From: Helopsaltes ochotensis
Lineage: Eukaryota; Chordata; Aves; Passeriformes; Locustellidae
NCBI GenBank assembly: GCA_013400155.1
Contig: VXBM01000417.1
Location: 264,142-328,141, forward strand
Length of the DNA stretch: 64,000 nucleotides
Direction: 5' to 3'
In this document: positions 50,236 through 62,801 of the stretch, piece after piece
Layout: each line of letters starts with the position of its first letter
Numbering within the stretch: position 1 is the first letter of the stretch
Position numbers and translations under genes: made by a program
The notes under the pieces: generated by a model
Databases searched by the model: none
What the model was told of the DNA's origin: nothing
The model's input: only the letters and a program-made list of their open reading frames with translations

Positions 50236-53200
50236 CTAGGAGGAAAGAGGAGATGCAGTTAAGGCATAATTAGTACGTCAGCACTTGGCTGAAAACAGTG
50301 AGATCCTTGCTGCTTTAAATGTTCTCCACCACTGGCACAATAAAACCTCTTCCTTCTCCTTTAGCTCAGAGAAATGAACCTCTGCCGCTGAGACTTCATT
50401 GCCTGACGCCGGTTATACACTAACAAGAGCAGATATTAAACCACGGTCTGAAGTTCTTCCCTAACAATTACATATTTGAAACAAATCAATTCATTCACAA
50501 CTTTGAGCAAGTCAGGAATAGGTGTCTCTGCCAGCTGTGTGATCTAAGGGGACCTATCGTGGTTATTGTTTTCAAGAAAGAATATGAATTTTCTGATTTT
50601 GGTAAGTTATTAAAGAGGCTTAATATAAAGCAACCACGTCTTTCTAATTAAAATTCCAGCATCATCTAGATATAAACTAAATCTAATAATGTATGCATAA
50701 ATCTACATGTTAAAAATAAATTTATGTCACTCTTGTTACATCAAAACTTAAACCGTCTTACTCTTGCTGAGGGAAAAATAATGCCCATTTTGATATTTTC
50801 ACAACTTTTAAACAGAATTTCAATAAGTAGAAAATGTCAGAGCTTATTTTCTTCCAGCTGGAAATTAAATTTATTTTAAAAATGTTGGATTTTTTTTACT
50901 GAATTAAAATTGTGAGTGGAGATGGTCCTAAAGTGGGGGGCTATATATTTCAACTTATATAGCCATTCTATCTCCAGTATATCACAGAACTGCCTATTTA
51001 CAAGGCCCTGATCTAAAATATTTTAGTAAAACCTGACAAATATTTAAAGCATTCAATGTGAAATTATTTCTCATAAGATTTAAAACATTAGTTTTGTGAA
51101 AATACAAAAACTGTAAAACAATTGTTAAAAACACAAACCTTTCTATATTTATTTTAAAGGTGTATTATTCTTTTCTCCTCAAGGGAATTTGATTCTTGTC
51201 AGTAGGTAAATTTAGGGGAAAAAAAAGTTGCTTTGAAATGAACCTGACTTTTAAACTAATCTGTTGCTTCCATACACTACCAGAAAAACACCTTACATTT
51301 CCATGTCAAAAATGGTATAGTTCAGCATAATTATTCAAATGATAAATACTTACATAGCATTCTGGTAGAAATGAATGATAATTCTTTACTAGAAGATTAA
51401 TTTTTATTTGCTTATGACTTGTATCCAGCTGCTTTGGATGGAAATGGGAATTGCAATTGAAATGCAAAATCCTTGCCTTTCAAGTGTACTTATTATTTAA
51501 ATAAAATTGCAATAAATGTTGTATACAGAGGAAAAATGTATCAAGCATTTTATACTTAAAACTGGTTTACTAGCAAAGCTAATTTTACATACAGCTAATG
51601 AATGAATTCATAAGTCTCAGGATCCCAGACTGAGAATTTATTCATAGACCATTTAAAGATAATGATGCTTCAGCTTATTCTATTTCTAAGCAGTTTCTTA
51701 ACTTTGAACTAGTTATTGAAGTAAATCAAACTGACATGAAGAAAACATTTCTTTTGTTGGCTGTTAAAAGCTATTTAATCTTTTCAACAACCTTTGGTTC
51801 TGGATGCATAGCTAGTATTTTTCTTCCCTATTAAACAGCTTTCTTTAGAACTTAACAATCAAGAATATATTACTTAAGTATTATAAATTTTAAGAAATTG
51901 TATTAATAGAAAATGGTAAATTTAAGCCTAAATACATGTTGTTATTTACTTTGCAAGAAAAAAAAAAGGTTATTTTGAAAGAAAAAAAAATTAAGTTATG
52001 GAGATAAATTCCATTTGAACAATTCACTTGGCTTAACACACAAAAATTTTGCTCAGTAAGTAGTATGGAGAGATTCATTGCTTTCAGGAGGGATTGTGTT
52101 TGCCAGTGTTTCTTCCTCTCTGGCAGGGTGCTAATAATGTTGTGAGCTCCCCTGAATCCATGAATTAAAAACCCCTTCATTTTAAAAATGAAAATAATAA
52201 TAAAAAATCAGCAGAAATATAGAGCAAACTTAGGATTCCAGGGAGAATTTTTAATAAAACTTCATAATTTTTCTTCCCATGCAGATGCCTGAAAAACCAC
52301 CAAAGTTACTTCTGGAATCTTCCTTCATGGAGAAAATAAGCTATCAGCACTGAAGACAGGAAAGAGACATGGTATAAATTGGTGTTTTCATTTCTGACAT
52401 GTTCATTTGCTTTTTCACACTGGGTTGCCTTTCTGTATCCATTATCTCTGATGACAACCCTAGGAGTTGAAAATGTAAGTTCTTGTTTTCCTCTAGGAAT
52501 GTTTTAAGTATTGAAAAGCACAGTTCATTTCCCTCACAAAATGAAAAGTTGGGAAAGGTAGATGAATAGGATAAAGAATCTTTCAGTACAAACAAGCCAC
52601 TCTGAACAAGAACTCAGAGAACAGCATTATCAGCACAGGAAAAAACAATGTGAGCAAGAAATCCATATATTTTCTCTGCAAATCGCAAATCTAACTTTAA
52701 TGATCTCACACACTCCCCCAGAGGTTTGTAGAGATATCATCAGTTTTGCATTAGGAAGTGTAAAATCATTCAATAATGCACACAGAATATAATGTTAAAT
52801 TCATAGGAACTTCCACTGTTCTAATGCTAATTAGTTCATAGTCATTGTCTGGGACATAAAGAAGCAAGTACAATAACTATGTAATTCTGTTATTTAAATA
52901 GTCATTAATAGGGAATCATCCTCTGCTTTTACAGCACAAACTCAGGGATACTGGCATACAGGAGAGAACAGGAGACAAGAGAATGTGCAAAAGAGAAGAA
53001 TTGCCAGTTAATATATTATGTATCTGCTCTTGGCTATTGGCAATGGTATTAGGGATATAGAATTAGGATAAAGTTAAATGCTTCATGGGCTTCATCCATT
53101 TTTCGTTATTGATGAGCGCTGATATTGATAAGCACTAAAAAATTATTGAAAGTAAATTAATAATGAGAAGAATGATGTAAAAGTGATGCAAATGGCAGTT

Positions 53201-56200
53201 TGCTAATAAATGTCACTATATAAATAATTCACTGGGAATGCTTAGAAATACAGTTGAATGGATAATTCACTAATTAGAACATATTGATGCATTTGCTGAG
53301 TATATATGTTCATATAAACCTCTTTATCCCTATTTCAAACAGGAACTAAAATCATTTTCTATTACTATCAAGCAAAAATTTTAGCAATGCAGGTGCAGCC
53401 AGGAAGACTTATTTGCCACCCAGGAATGAAAAGATATTGGACAAGATCTGTGGAGCCACTGTTCATGAAGAACAAGAACCAGCTTTCCCACTTACTCATC
53501 TACAGCATCTGCACACTTTTTGGGTACCTGCAGCAGTTTTCAGGTGTATTTGACTCTATTGTATTAAGAGAGTCTTGTATTTAGGGTCTTGATCTTGGAA
53601 ATTAAGACTAAATAGCCATTCCCAGTGAATATGTACACCAGCAATTATATGCTTATCCACTACAGACTGTTACAAGAAATGGAAAGCAAGAATTCTTTAA
53701 AATGGCCTTAGGAAGCAGGAATGCATGTTCCCATTTCTTTCTTTTCTAAAGATGAACCTTCAAACATTTTCCACAGGACATGATTTGATCTCTAAATTTC
53801 TGTCCTGAAGAGGAAAGAAATGCAGTCTTTGCACAGGAAAACCACCACAATTTGCAGTAGGAAAAGGATGCTTTTGTATGGTTCTAAAGTGGACACCTGG
53901 AATACTTAAATAGCAAAGAGTGGGAGTGTACATACCACTTTTAGCCTTTGCAGCATAGTCCATCCACAATAGTCACAACAGCAATAAAATACTGCATTGT
54001 ATCAGGACAACATTCATCCAGGAACTAATTATAATCTGTTTTGTGTGAAAAACAAAACTTAACCTCTTTTATTCTGTAAATGGTTTGCATTACTTAGTTA
54101 TATTATTTGTATAAAGGAATGACATCTTTTTAATTACAGATGACTTTTAGAAGTTCTTAGCATAGTGAGTCTATCAGAATTTCTGTCTGATAAACAAAGA
54201 ACAGAGTTGCTTTGATTGAATCATAATTTAAATTTCTTTCCCTGAAATTAATAATTTCTCCATATATGATAAGTGCTTGCATTTTATAGATTGTGGCATT
54301 TCTGTACGGATACTTTAAATATAATACATAATACACTATAATCAACTACAGCTCATTAAATACAAGATAAAAAAGATTAAAACCTCACATACATGATTTT
54401 CACAAGTGAAAGCAAATGTATATGAGGGAACAGATAATGTATACATTCACAAATGTAATATTGTTTTAAGGAAGTGAGCAAGCTTGAATAACTAGATGAG
54501 GATCAATGGAATTATCCTCAATAGGCATTTGTGAGAAACCTGATCTGGACTTGAAAGATTAAAGGTATATCCACGTCCATAAATGACTTTTTTTCTAATC
54601 ATATTAGTACATAAATCCTTACGGCATAAGGACAGAGTCAGCTGGAAACCCTACAAATGAATGAACTGATCTGAGAAAGTGCTCCTTGACATTCAACCTG
54701 ATTTCAGAAGTCAAACTCCTGCCAAGGAGTCTGTCTGCTTCATCCTTCCTTTAAAACTTGTACTCATCTCACCATTTCCAGGAGTAAATTCTTCCAAAAG
54801 CAGGAATACCAAATGCAGCAGGACATTTAGGTGTGAAAACATTGCCTGGGATGTGAGATTTTGAAACATTATTTTAAGACAGCCTATTTTTTGATTTTCT
54901 TTCTCAGCTGAAGAAGTGACATTACATGCATCCAAGCTTCCAGGTGCTTCTCTGAACCAAAGCCAAGGCTCTCTAATATTCATATCTTAGTCCTTTAGGA
55001 AACAGCACATCATGACTGCATCCCTCCAGCTTCGGAAAATGTCTTGCTATATTTACACATCTTTTGCCATGCTGCTCTGAAAGCATAGGCACAAGTTAAA
55101 GATTCACGTGGAGGCTGCCTTGCAGGCAGTTTGACAATAGTCTGTGGGTTTCTGCACTAATTCTTTTGTTCCCAATCACAGTGTATGACAGCAATGTATG
55201 TCATGCTGTGCATACTGTGCTTCCATATGTGGTTTAGTACACAAGAAGCTTGGAGGGCTTTCAGGGCAGCTTTTGGTCATATCAAAGGCCATGTGCCCAG
55301 GTCATCAGTGCGTGTTTCATGCTCATGGATCTCATTCCCTGACCAATACTGTGAGATGAAACTTAAATATGAATCTCTTGTTTCTTGCATTCGTATTTTC
55401 TAAGGGGCAGCAATACAAACTCTTGCCCTCACCTGGGCTATTTCCCCATAAACATATTGCCAAAATAATCCTATTACTTTCTCATGTCAGCACATTTGTC
55501 ATATATTAGCTATCCTAAATCAAGACCAAAGGCTTTCTATTCAACTGAAATAAGCTTCCTGAGGTCAGAAAAGGACTCTTTTCTTTTTAATTGTCTCCCA
55601 CTATATCTGATTGTGTCTAGATTGAAAGGGCACCCCACTGAAATGTTCCATTCCTGTGGTTTTACACTCAGACTGTTTGCTACCCACAAACATGGGAGTG
55701 TCAGTGTCTAAGGATGAGTCTCCAGTAGTTCACATATCCAGTTTTTGCCACAGGTTTCATTCATAGCTGGGGATTTGCAAGGCAACAGAGATGGTATCAT
55801 CAGCTTGCCAACATTCAGCTTAACTTTCTCCCACTGCATACCGAGGTGGTTAATGCAGCATAACAGGTGACAGGAACACTTCCTTGTTGAAATGTAAGTC
55901 AGAATTACACCTGATATTACTTCTCCTATGTGTTACTCAATACTCATAGAACATGCTAGCATATATACAGGAATAATTTCTCCTGTGATTTCTCTCAGCT
56001 GCTTTCAATAGACACTTCTGGTGAGACAACTTCCAGCTGCTTCTTTAATTTGTCCCTCCACAACAATCTGTCATTGCCCTGAAAATCGAGAAATACTCTA
56101 CGTGTTGTGTTACTTTCAACCTTATTTATTTTACCGACTCCTAATTTTTTACCAGCCATGGTTTGGACTCTGTGTAGAGGACCAAGGTTAACTGGCAACA

Positions 56201-58083
56201 GTTTGGTTTATTGTATGTATCTTTAGCAGTTAGGGTCTGTACAGGACACCTGCCTAGTGATTTATCTCTTGCTGCACTCAGATTCTTATCCACCTTAGCA
56301 AATCTAACTTTTAGACAGTGTTGAGAAGCTTCTGCCGATCAGCAATCCTGGTCATAGCTTTAAATACATGGATGATGGTCATAATTTTGTTTCAAGATAA
56401 AATCAAACATAGTTTCCCATTGTCCTTGTCCCTAAGTCCAAACTAACTCTTTTACCCAGTTTTTATTGCTAATATTTCAGGACTTGTGTTAGAAATTATG
56501 AATAAAATCAAAATAAAGATAAAGACGGGCAACCTGGTATGCAAGGACCACAAAAACCATAGAAGCTGGCTCTCCTGTCTTTCAAAAGACCACAGTAAGT
56601 AACTGAGGTCTCTCTTTCTTCACAGACACCAAAAGATCCACTACCTTCTCCTCTATCTGTAGAAGTAATCGACTCTTTCAGATACTTGAATGAAAGCCTC
56701 ACTGCCAGAATACCCCAGCTAAGGCCAGTTACTAGCTCACACGCTGGGTGATCTCTTCCCTTTCAATTACACTTTTCTAAGATTTGTTAGTTTCTTGTTA
56801 TACTAAAGATGTGTTACACTTAAAACTTTCAGTTTAGGAGTTCTTACTAGCCACCAATCAAGTCCAGTCCTTCACTGACAGTGACACCACCCGGTACTCA
56901 TGTGTGCTGTCCAGTCTGTGTGCTGCCAGGCTTGGCAAGTTAACATGAGATCATTTTGCCTGTTAGGAATCTAAACTTAGATCCTGTACTTTCACAGCTA
57001 GCCTCCTTGTCTGTTAGGTGATTTGGTGTCTTTTATTCCAGTGAAGTATGTGCAGCACAAACATACCCACTCAGGTTATGTCCAGGCTCATTTCCATGAT
57101 TTCTACATTTCAGGGATTTCAATGGCTTGAGCCTGCTGCAAGTAGCTTATAGAAATCAGGGGATTATTTGGAGGATACAGCAACCCCAAGCAGAACAAAC
57201 CCTGCCATTAGCTCTTGCGAAACATCATGACAACCTCATGCTAAGTTAAATATAGGGCACCATCTATGGGAGACAGCTCCACCTGCACTGCTCTGTCCAA
57301 TGCACTGCATGCACAGACACCTTCCACAGTGCCAATAGCAGCAGCAGCAGCCCTTCTCCCTGCCACCCAGCAGGAGAAAGAGGAAAAGATGGAGTTTACT
57401 AGACATGTGAAAAATCCTGTTAGAACTTAACACTTGAGGAAATGCCTTTCTGCTGGTCCACATTTCTGCGACTTCACCGGTCTTCTTCTGTTGAGCTTTT
57501 ACATGCTTCTGCTTACGCAGCTTCTGTACAAATTCTGTGCTCTTACATTTCACTGATTTGGAGGAACCATCCGCACAGATTTTCATTCAATGACATCTAA
57601 CAAGATCAACTGGAACTCTTTTACTGGAAATGCTTTGGAAAAATATTAAAGGAAAACCTCCTCTGCCCCCCCAGAAGATGTACACAGTAAATGCCATTTA
57701 GATTATTTAAGTTTTCTATTAAAGAATACACAATTAAAAAAAATTATATATAGTACTTAGTCTATGAGAGTGCATAAGCATCAATAGGGAGAAAATCAGT
57801 ATTAGCATTTGTTTCTTTTGCAAAGTCACTGTGTCACCTGCCTCAAGGTCTGTATACCATCCTTCTCATCTTACAGGGCAGGGGCCTGCCAGATGTCAGT
57901 GGCTGGCTTGGCACTGCTGCAGGTGTGGACTGAACCCACATGTCAGAAAAGGGCAAGAAAGCAAAAGTTTGAACTAACAACTCTCAGAGCAACAATAGAA
58001 AACTAGAACTGAAATGGTACAAAATTTGGAAATAAATCTGTTGAAGTGAAAGCATGGTGGAGCTACAAACAGTATTGGTTTGA

Positions 58084-58221
58084 AATAGCAATAGCAATAG
58101 CAATAGCAATAGTAATAGCAATAGCAATAGCAATAGCAATAGCAATAGCAATAGCAATAGTAATAGTAATAGTAATAGTAATAGTAATAGTAATAGTAAT
58201 AGTAATAGTAATAGTAATAGT
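58084..58221. repeat. Hexanucleotide array AATAGC/AATAGT, 23 units
   Basis: There are twenty-three uninterrupted 6-bp units. Counting along the + strand: 4 AATAGC, 1 AATAGT, 7 AATAGC, then 11 AATAGT, followed by AATAATAAA. The two variants differ by one C/T and occur in blocks rather than at random. The array contains no frame-breaking stop in two + frames and in the - frames, so it yields artefactual open frames of Ala-Ile/Val-Ile and Tyr-rich type. It lies about 58 bp before the apparent start of an LTR. Confidence 0.95.
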
Positions 58222-58278
58222 AATAATAAAAACCATGAAAATGTTTTCTAATTGTTTTATAACTGTTTTCTGATTGGG

Positions 58279-59152
58279 TGTCAGGTGCCCAAGTGTTGGC
58301 AGGGGGATAACATGGGGTGACCTCCACAAGGAGAGGTCAGAACCTGTCCCATGTGGGACACAGGTGTTTCCAGTCAGTTTCCAGCCCACTCCAAAGTGAG
58401 CCACCACAGGACACAGTTGAGCCCATCAGCCAATACGCTGGTGCCTCTGGAAAACATATTTAAGAACAGACATTTATAAATGTCTAATAGGCAGAGGAGG
58501 GGGGAAAATAAGCATGAGAGAGCATTCATGTAAACACTAAGGTGAGAGAAGAAGGAAGGGGATGATGCTCTCCAGGCATCTCTGGCAAAGAATCGTGCTA
58601 GAGCAGGTATTTCCCACTGCCTGTGAAGGACCATGATGGAGAGCATTTACAGCCTGGATATTTCTTGAAGGAAAGTATGGCCTTTGGAGACCCCACACTG
58701 AAGCAGTTTTATCTCGAAGGAATTGTACCTTGTAGCAGGGATACTGTGCTGAAGCAGAGGAAAAGTGTGGGGAGAAGGAAGCAGGAGAGAGAAAATGGTA
58801 TGGACTAACTGCAACTCCCCATTCCCCATCACACTGTGCCACATGGAAGGGGAAGGCAGAAGGATCAAGGATGAAAGAATGAAGTTTATTCTGGTAAAAA
58901 GGGAATACAGAGTGGAAATCTTGCTTTAATTTATCCGTATTTCTCACTATCCATGTGTGCTTCCACTGGCAGTAAATTATATTAAAAGCTGAATCTGTTT
59001 TGCCTGTGGTGATAACTGGTAAAGTATCTCCCTGCCTTTAGCCCAACCCACAGGGTTTTTTATCCTCTCTTCTCACCCTGTCCTGTTGAGGAAGCAGAGT
59101 GAATGAATGGCTGGGTGGGAGTCTGACTGCAGTCCAAGGTCAACCCACCACA
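58279..59152 (+). mobile_element. Degenerate LTR of an endogenous retrovirus (solo), sense orientation
   Basis: The segment carries, in order, 'ggggtgacctccacaagg', 'ccagcccactccaaagtgag', 'gagcccatcagccaatacg' and 'catatttaagaacagac'. It continues with 'gaagcagaggaaaagtgtg', 'actccccattccccatcac', 'gaatctgttttgcctgtgg' and the end 'aaggtcaacccaccaca'. I recognise this order from a long LTR family widespread in songbird genomes. Termini appear to be TG at 58279 and CA at 59152. The right end is firmer than the left. No internal retroviral genes flank it and no clean target-site duplication is seen, so it is an old solo LTR with many substitutions. Confidence 0.7.
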
Positions 59153-62100
59153 TGAATCACCTCACACCAGTGTATTTTTGCATGCACAAACTCTACATAT
59201 GGTCATGGCTTTAGGGGCCAGGTTGTACCTGTTCCTTCTAGGAGCACTCAAAGGAAATTATTTTTTCCTTGCAGAGGGATACATGAAGCATTCCTCAAAA
59301 TTCTGTAAACCCTCTTTCCTCTGAAGGGTGTCTTGCCACTTGCCAGTGAACTACAACGTACTGGCTGCCTCAAAAATGTCTGTCTGAGAATATCAAAGCT
59401 GTCACAATATTTCCTGAGATTTAATGAGAGGATGTGGGAGCAGAATGCACCGAATACCCCTGAGAATTGGAAGGTTACTACAAATGGAGTTTTGTAGAGA
59501 AAAGTATAAATTCTGGAAAAGGAAGTACCTGTATTTTTTGTTGTTGTTGTTTTTGTTTAACATAGTCTCAACAAATTCAGCATCTTAATTTGTTTAGTGA
59601 AATGTAAAAAATTTGATAATTCAGCTTCACAGATGTAGAGATATATTGAAAGAGAGATAGCACAGTAAAAATCAGTGTAAAATACAAGCCACAGAGCATT
59701 GCACCGTGAACACTGAGTGACTCCTGTAATTGTGTTCAAAGAAGTGGATAAGAATCAAAAGTTTCAAACAAGAGACAAAACATCCTTGCAAGGGATAGTT
59801 GCCTTTACTTTAAATATGCACTTTTTTTTTCAGCCTGAATTTATCTACCTTTGGTTTTCAGCCATTGATTTGGCTGAAGTTCTGTAGGGTTCAAATGACT
59901 CAAGCACAATATTTCATGGACCTTTGGAGTTTTAAAAATGAAAGGTTTCCAGGACATAGGTTTTTTACTCAGAAACCCTCAGTACTAAATAGCTGAAGAC
60001 AATTTTCCTAAGCCTGAAATAAGCTGGTGAAACATATATGTTTTTACTATTAACCAAGATTTCTGATGTGTTTTCTATAAGCATCCCACAAGCAAAACAA
60101 CTTGGAGTTCATACTGGCTGCAATATGGGGGAACATATCAGAAATAGTATCTGGCAAATTCAAATTATCTCTTCTGAGTATTTTTTTTCAAGACATAGTG
60201 ACTATGATAAACTACAAATTGCACTATCACTGGCTCTAGAAATGTCTGCTGAGATTTGGAAAAGGAAGGGCTAAATCAATATTTCAGGTACACCAGATTT
60301 TTTTTTTTTTTAAAGATCTTGCACTGGCTGTGGCCAGCATCCAACAGAGACAGACTAGAAGCCAAGATGCATTTTGGCATGAAAAATATCCCAAATATCT
60401 TATACTAAGTTTTATTACAAATCAATAACCGGGGATCAGGTCACTGTCAAAAAAATATTGACTCCAAGCAAAGATAGCATGGGGCCCTTAAATCTCCTTA
60501 AGTCATGATTTTAGGATTGGCTTTCAGTGGTTCATAGGCTCATACTGGCTTTCTGAAAGGGGATAAATTTCAGCCCTCATTAAGGAACTGATATTTCTCC
60601 CAATTGCACATTAAAATCGCTCTGAAGTTAGTACCTTATTTGACACAATTTGTCTAAGAAATATTTTGTATATGTAGCATTTTTTTGTGTTCGTCTTTTA
60701 AACTTCACTAAGCTCACAAGAGACGTTGAGGATAATGCCTGATATGGTGTTTTGGGACAAAATAAAATTAGTGTCACTCCGAAAAAGAAATCAATTTAGT
60801 ATTTGTTCAATCTCCCTTAGCAAAGGAAAAACTGAAGCTGTTAGCTCACGTTAGTACATGAAGACGCTTTAGATCAAACTCTTTGCTATGTTTCTTTCAC
60901 TTTGAAAAAGTTCAAGTGTATTTTCACAATAATTCATTGAACAGACTTGTTTTTCTGTTAGTGGAAAAGCAGTCACTAACCTCTTCTCTTCCATCTCAAA
61001 AGAAAATCCATATTTTCACCTTCTGTGAAGATAATGTAAATTGAAGCAAAGTCTAACAAACTGTTTTGAAGACTATTCAGTGTATTCTGGAGATTAATTC
61101 TGCTCCCAGCTCATGCCATGCTTGGATTATTTTAGGTCTCATATTTACATCTTTGTCTTCAATATTAGTTGCAAAGTTACTTATTATCAGTAAGGAAGCT
61201 CTACAGCTATATATCTACCTATGTCTGTTATAGTTGGAATACATACACATGATATATGCAGGTAAATATTACACGCATTCTGTATGTATGGGATATTTAG
61301 AGTTATATACTACATGCAGACAGAAAAACTGGCACAATTTGAATATACCAAGCAAAATAATGACTCAAAATTTCCTCTAAAAAGCTTTTCCAATATTTAC
61401 TTGTGGCTTGTGCCAAAAATTTGCACCTTGTTGCAAGTTTAAATGAATCTAATTTTCATCTCTGCTGCTTGTCTATAAGATTGAAAAAGTTCCCCTGGCT
61501 CCTGTCATTAAGCTTTTTTTTTTCCAAGTCTGTAAGTACGCAGAGAGATTGAATTAGTTCTTCAACTTTTCCCTAATATTCTAGGCTTATGAGTTCCTAA
61601 AAGACACATGTGCCAATGGCTTGTTGATGGCCTCCGAGACCATTTTTTTCCTGTCCTTTGAATTTCCTTGAGTTGCTCCTTCCTCCTGGAAGTGTGAGTC
61701 ACAGAACAGGGCACAGTGGTCTTACTGGTGGTGTTCAAAGTGGTTTGATCTTGTTAATGTGTCTACTGCATATTTTTTTTCCACTTCATCCATGGATCAA
61801 TATAAGGTTCAAAGCCTCAACCTGACACCGAGATCTCACAAAAAAGCTCTTCTCTCTTCTGCTATGCCATCTTCTGAATTACTGTTTTCTAAGACAGAGA
61901 ATTTCCCATCCTGTGGGTGTAGTCTGTATTTCTCATTGTAAAATACACTTTCCTGTACTAAATCGCAATTAGTTGGCTGTGGTAATTTTGACTACCCAGT
62001 CAGATCGGCCTGTGACAGCAGCTGTCCTAAGCACTACCAGCTACCCTCACATCTCTGTGCAAAGCCTGGAAATGGCAGTCACTGGAAACCCAGCTGGCAA

Positions 62101-62742
62101 ATGATACATGTCATCATCCATAAGGCTATCAAACAAGATGAGAGCAAAGACAGGCATTTAGTAGGTGCTTCTGAGCACTCCCTCACTTATTCTTTCCTAA
62201 TTTTCATATCCATCTAGATGACAGATTGTAGCACAAGTTATATGAGCTCTACTCCTTCCTGCTTCAAGATCTCATGTGATTTTAAGTCTTATGAACTTTA
62301 AAAAAAATATTTATACATTATTCATTATAGTTGCTGTCATCATTGTAACTTCTGAGCTTGTCAGTGAATGCTAACAGGTCTGGATAACAAGACCTGATAT
62401 CCAATTTAAAAAAAGGGTTTAGAGAATTCTATTATCTCACTTCTAATTTTTTATTACCTGAGTACACAGTTGACATTTCTATTATTTTCTGCTGAATTAA
62501 AGTCAGGATAATCTATACTAATGTTTATTTCCATGCAAACTTCCTTTTAAAACCTTTAGATTTGTTTCTTTATGCATTTGCACATCAGTCTGCTCCGTGG
62601 CAATTGTTAAGAATGACCAACTGATTCCAACAGAATTTGACACAGAAACAGGTGCCTCAAAGATGTTAATTCTGTGAGGTTTAGGGAAGATGGCAGCTAG
62701 AGGAGGACCCAAAGAAATGATCTCACTTAAAGTATAGTGGAC

Positions 62743-62801
62743 TTCAGGCATTTCATTTTTATACTTGAATTTCAGGCATTTTTATGCCTTCAGGCATTTT
62801 T
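62743..62801. repeat. Short triplicated motif TTCAGGCATTT
   Basis: The 11-mer TTCAGGCATTT occurs at 62743, 62771 and 62789, with spacings of 28 and 18. The flanks TTTTTAT are also partly repeated, so this is a small decayed tandem duplication. No function is suggested. Confidence 0.7.

Noticed and set aside
57974..58407. Frames coding Tyr-rich, Ile-Thr/Ile-Ala and Ala-Ile/Val-Ile repeats
   Set aside because: Translation of the AATAGC/AATAGT array in several frames. Any stop-free hexamer gives this artefact.
58537..58947. 136-codon - strand frame
   Set aside because: It is antisense to the degenerate LTR. No retroviral or host protein is recognised.
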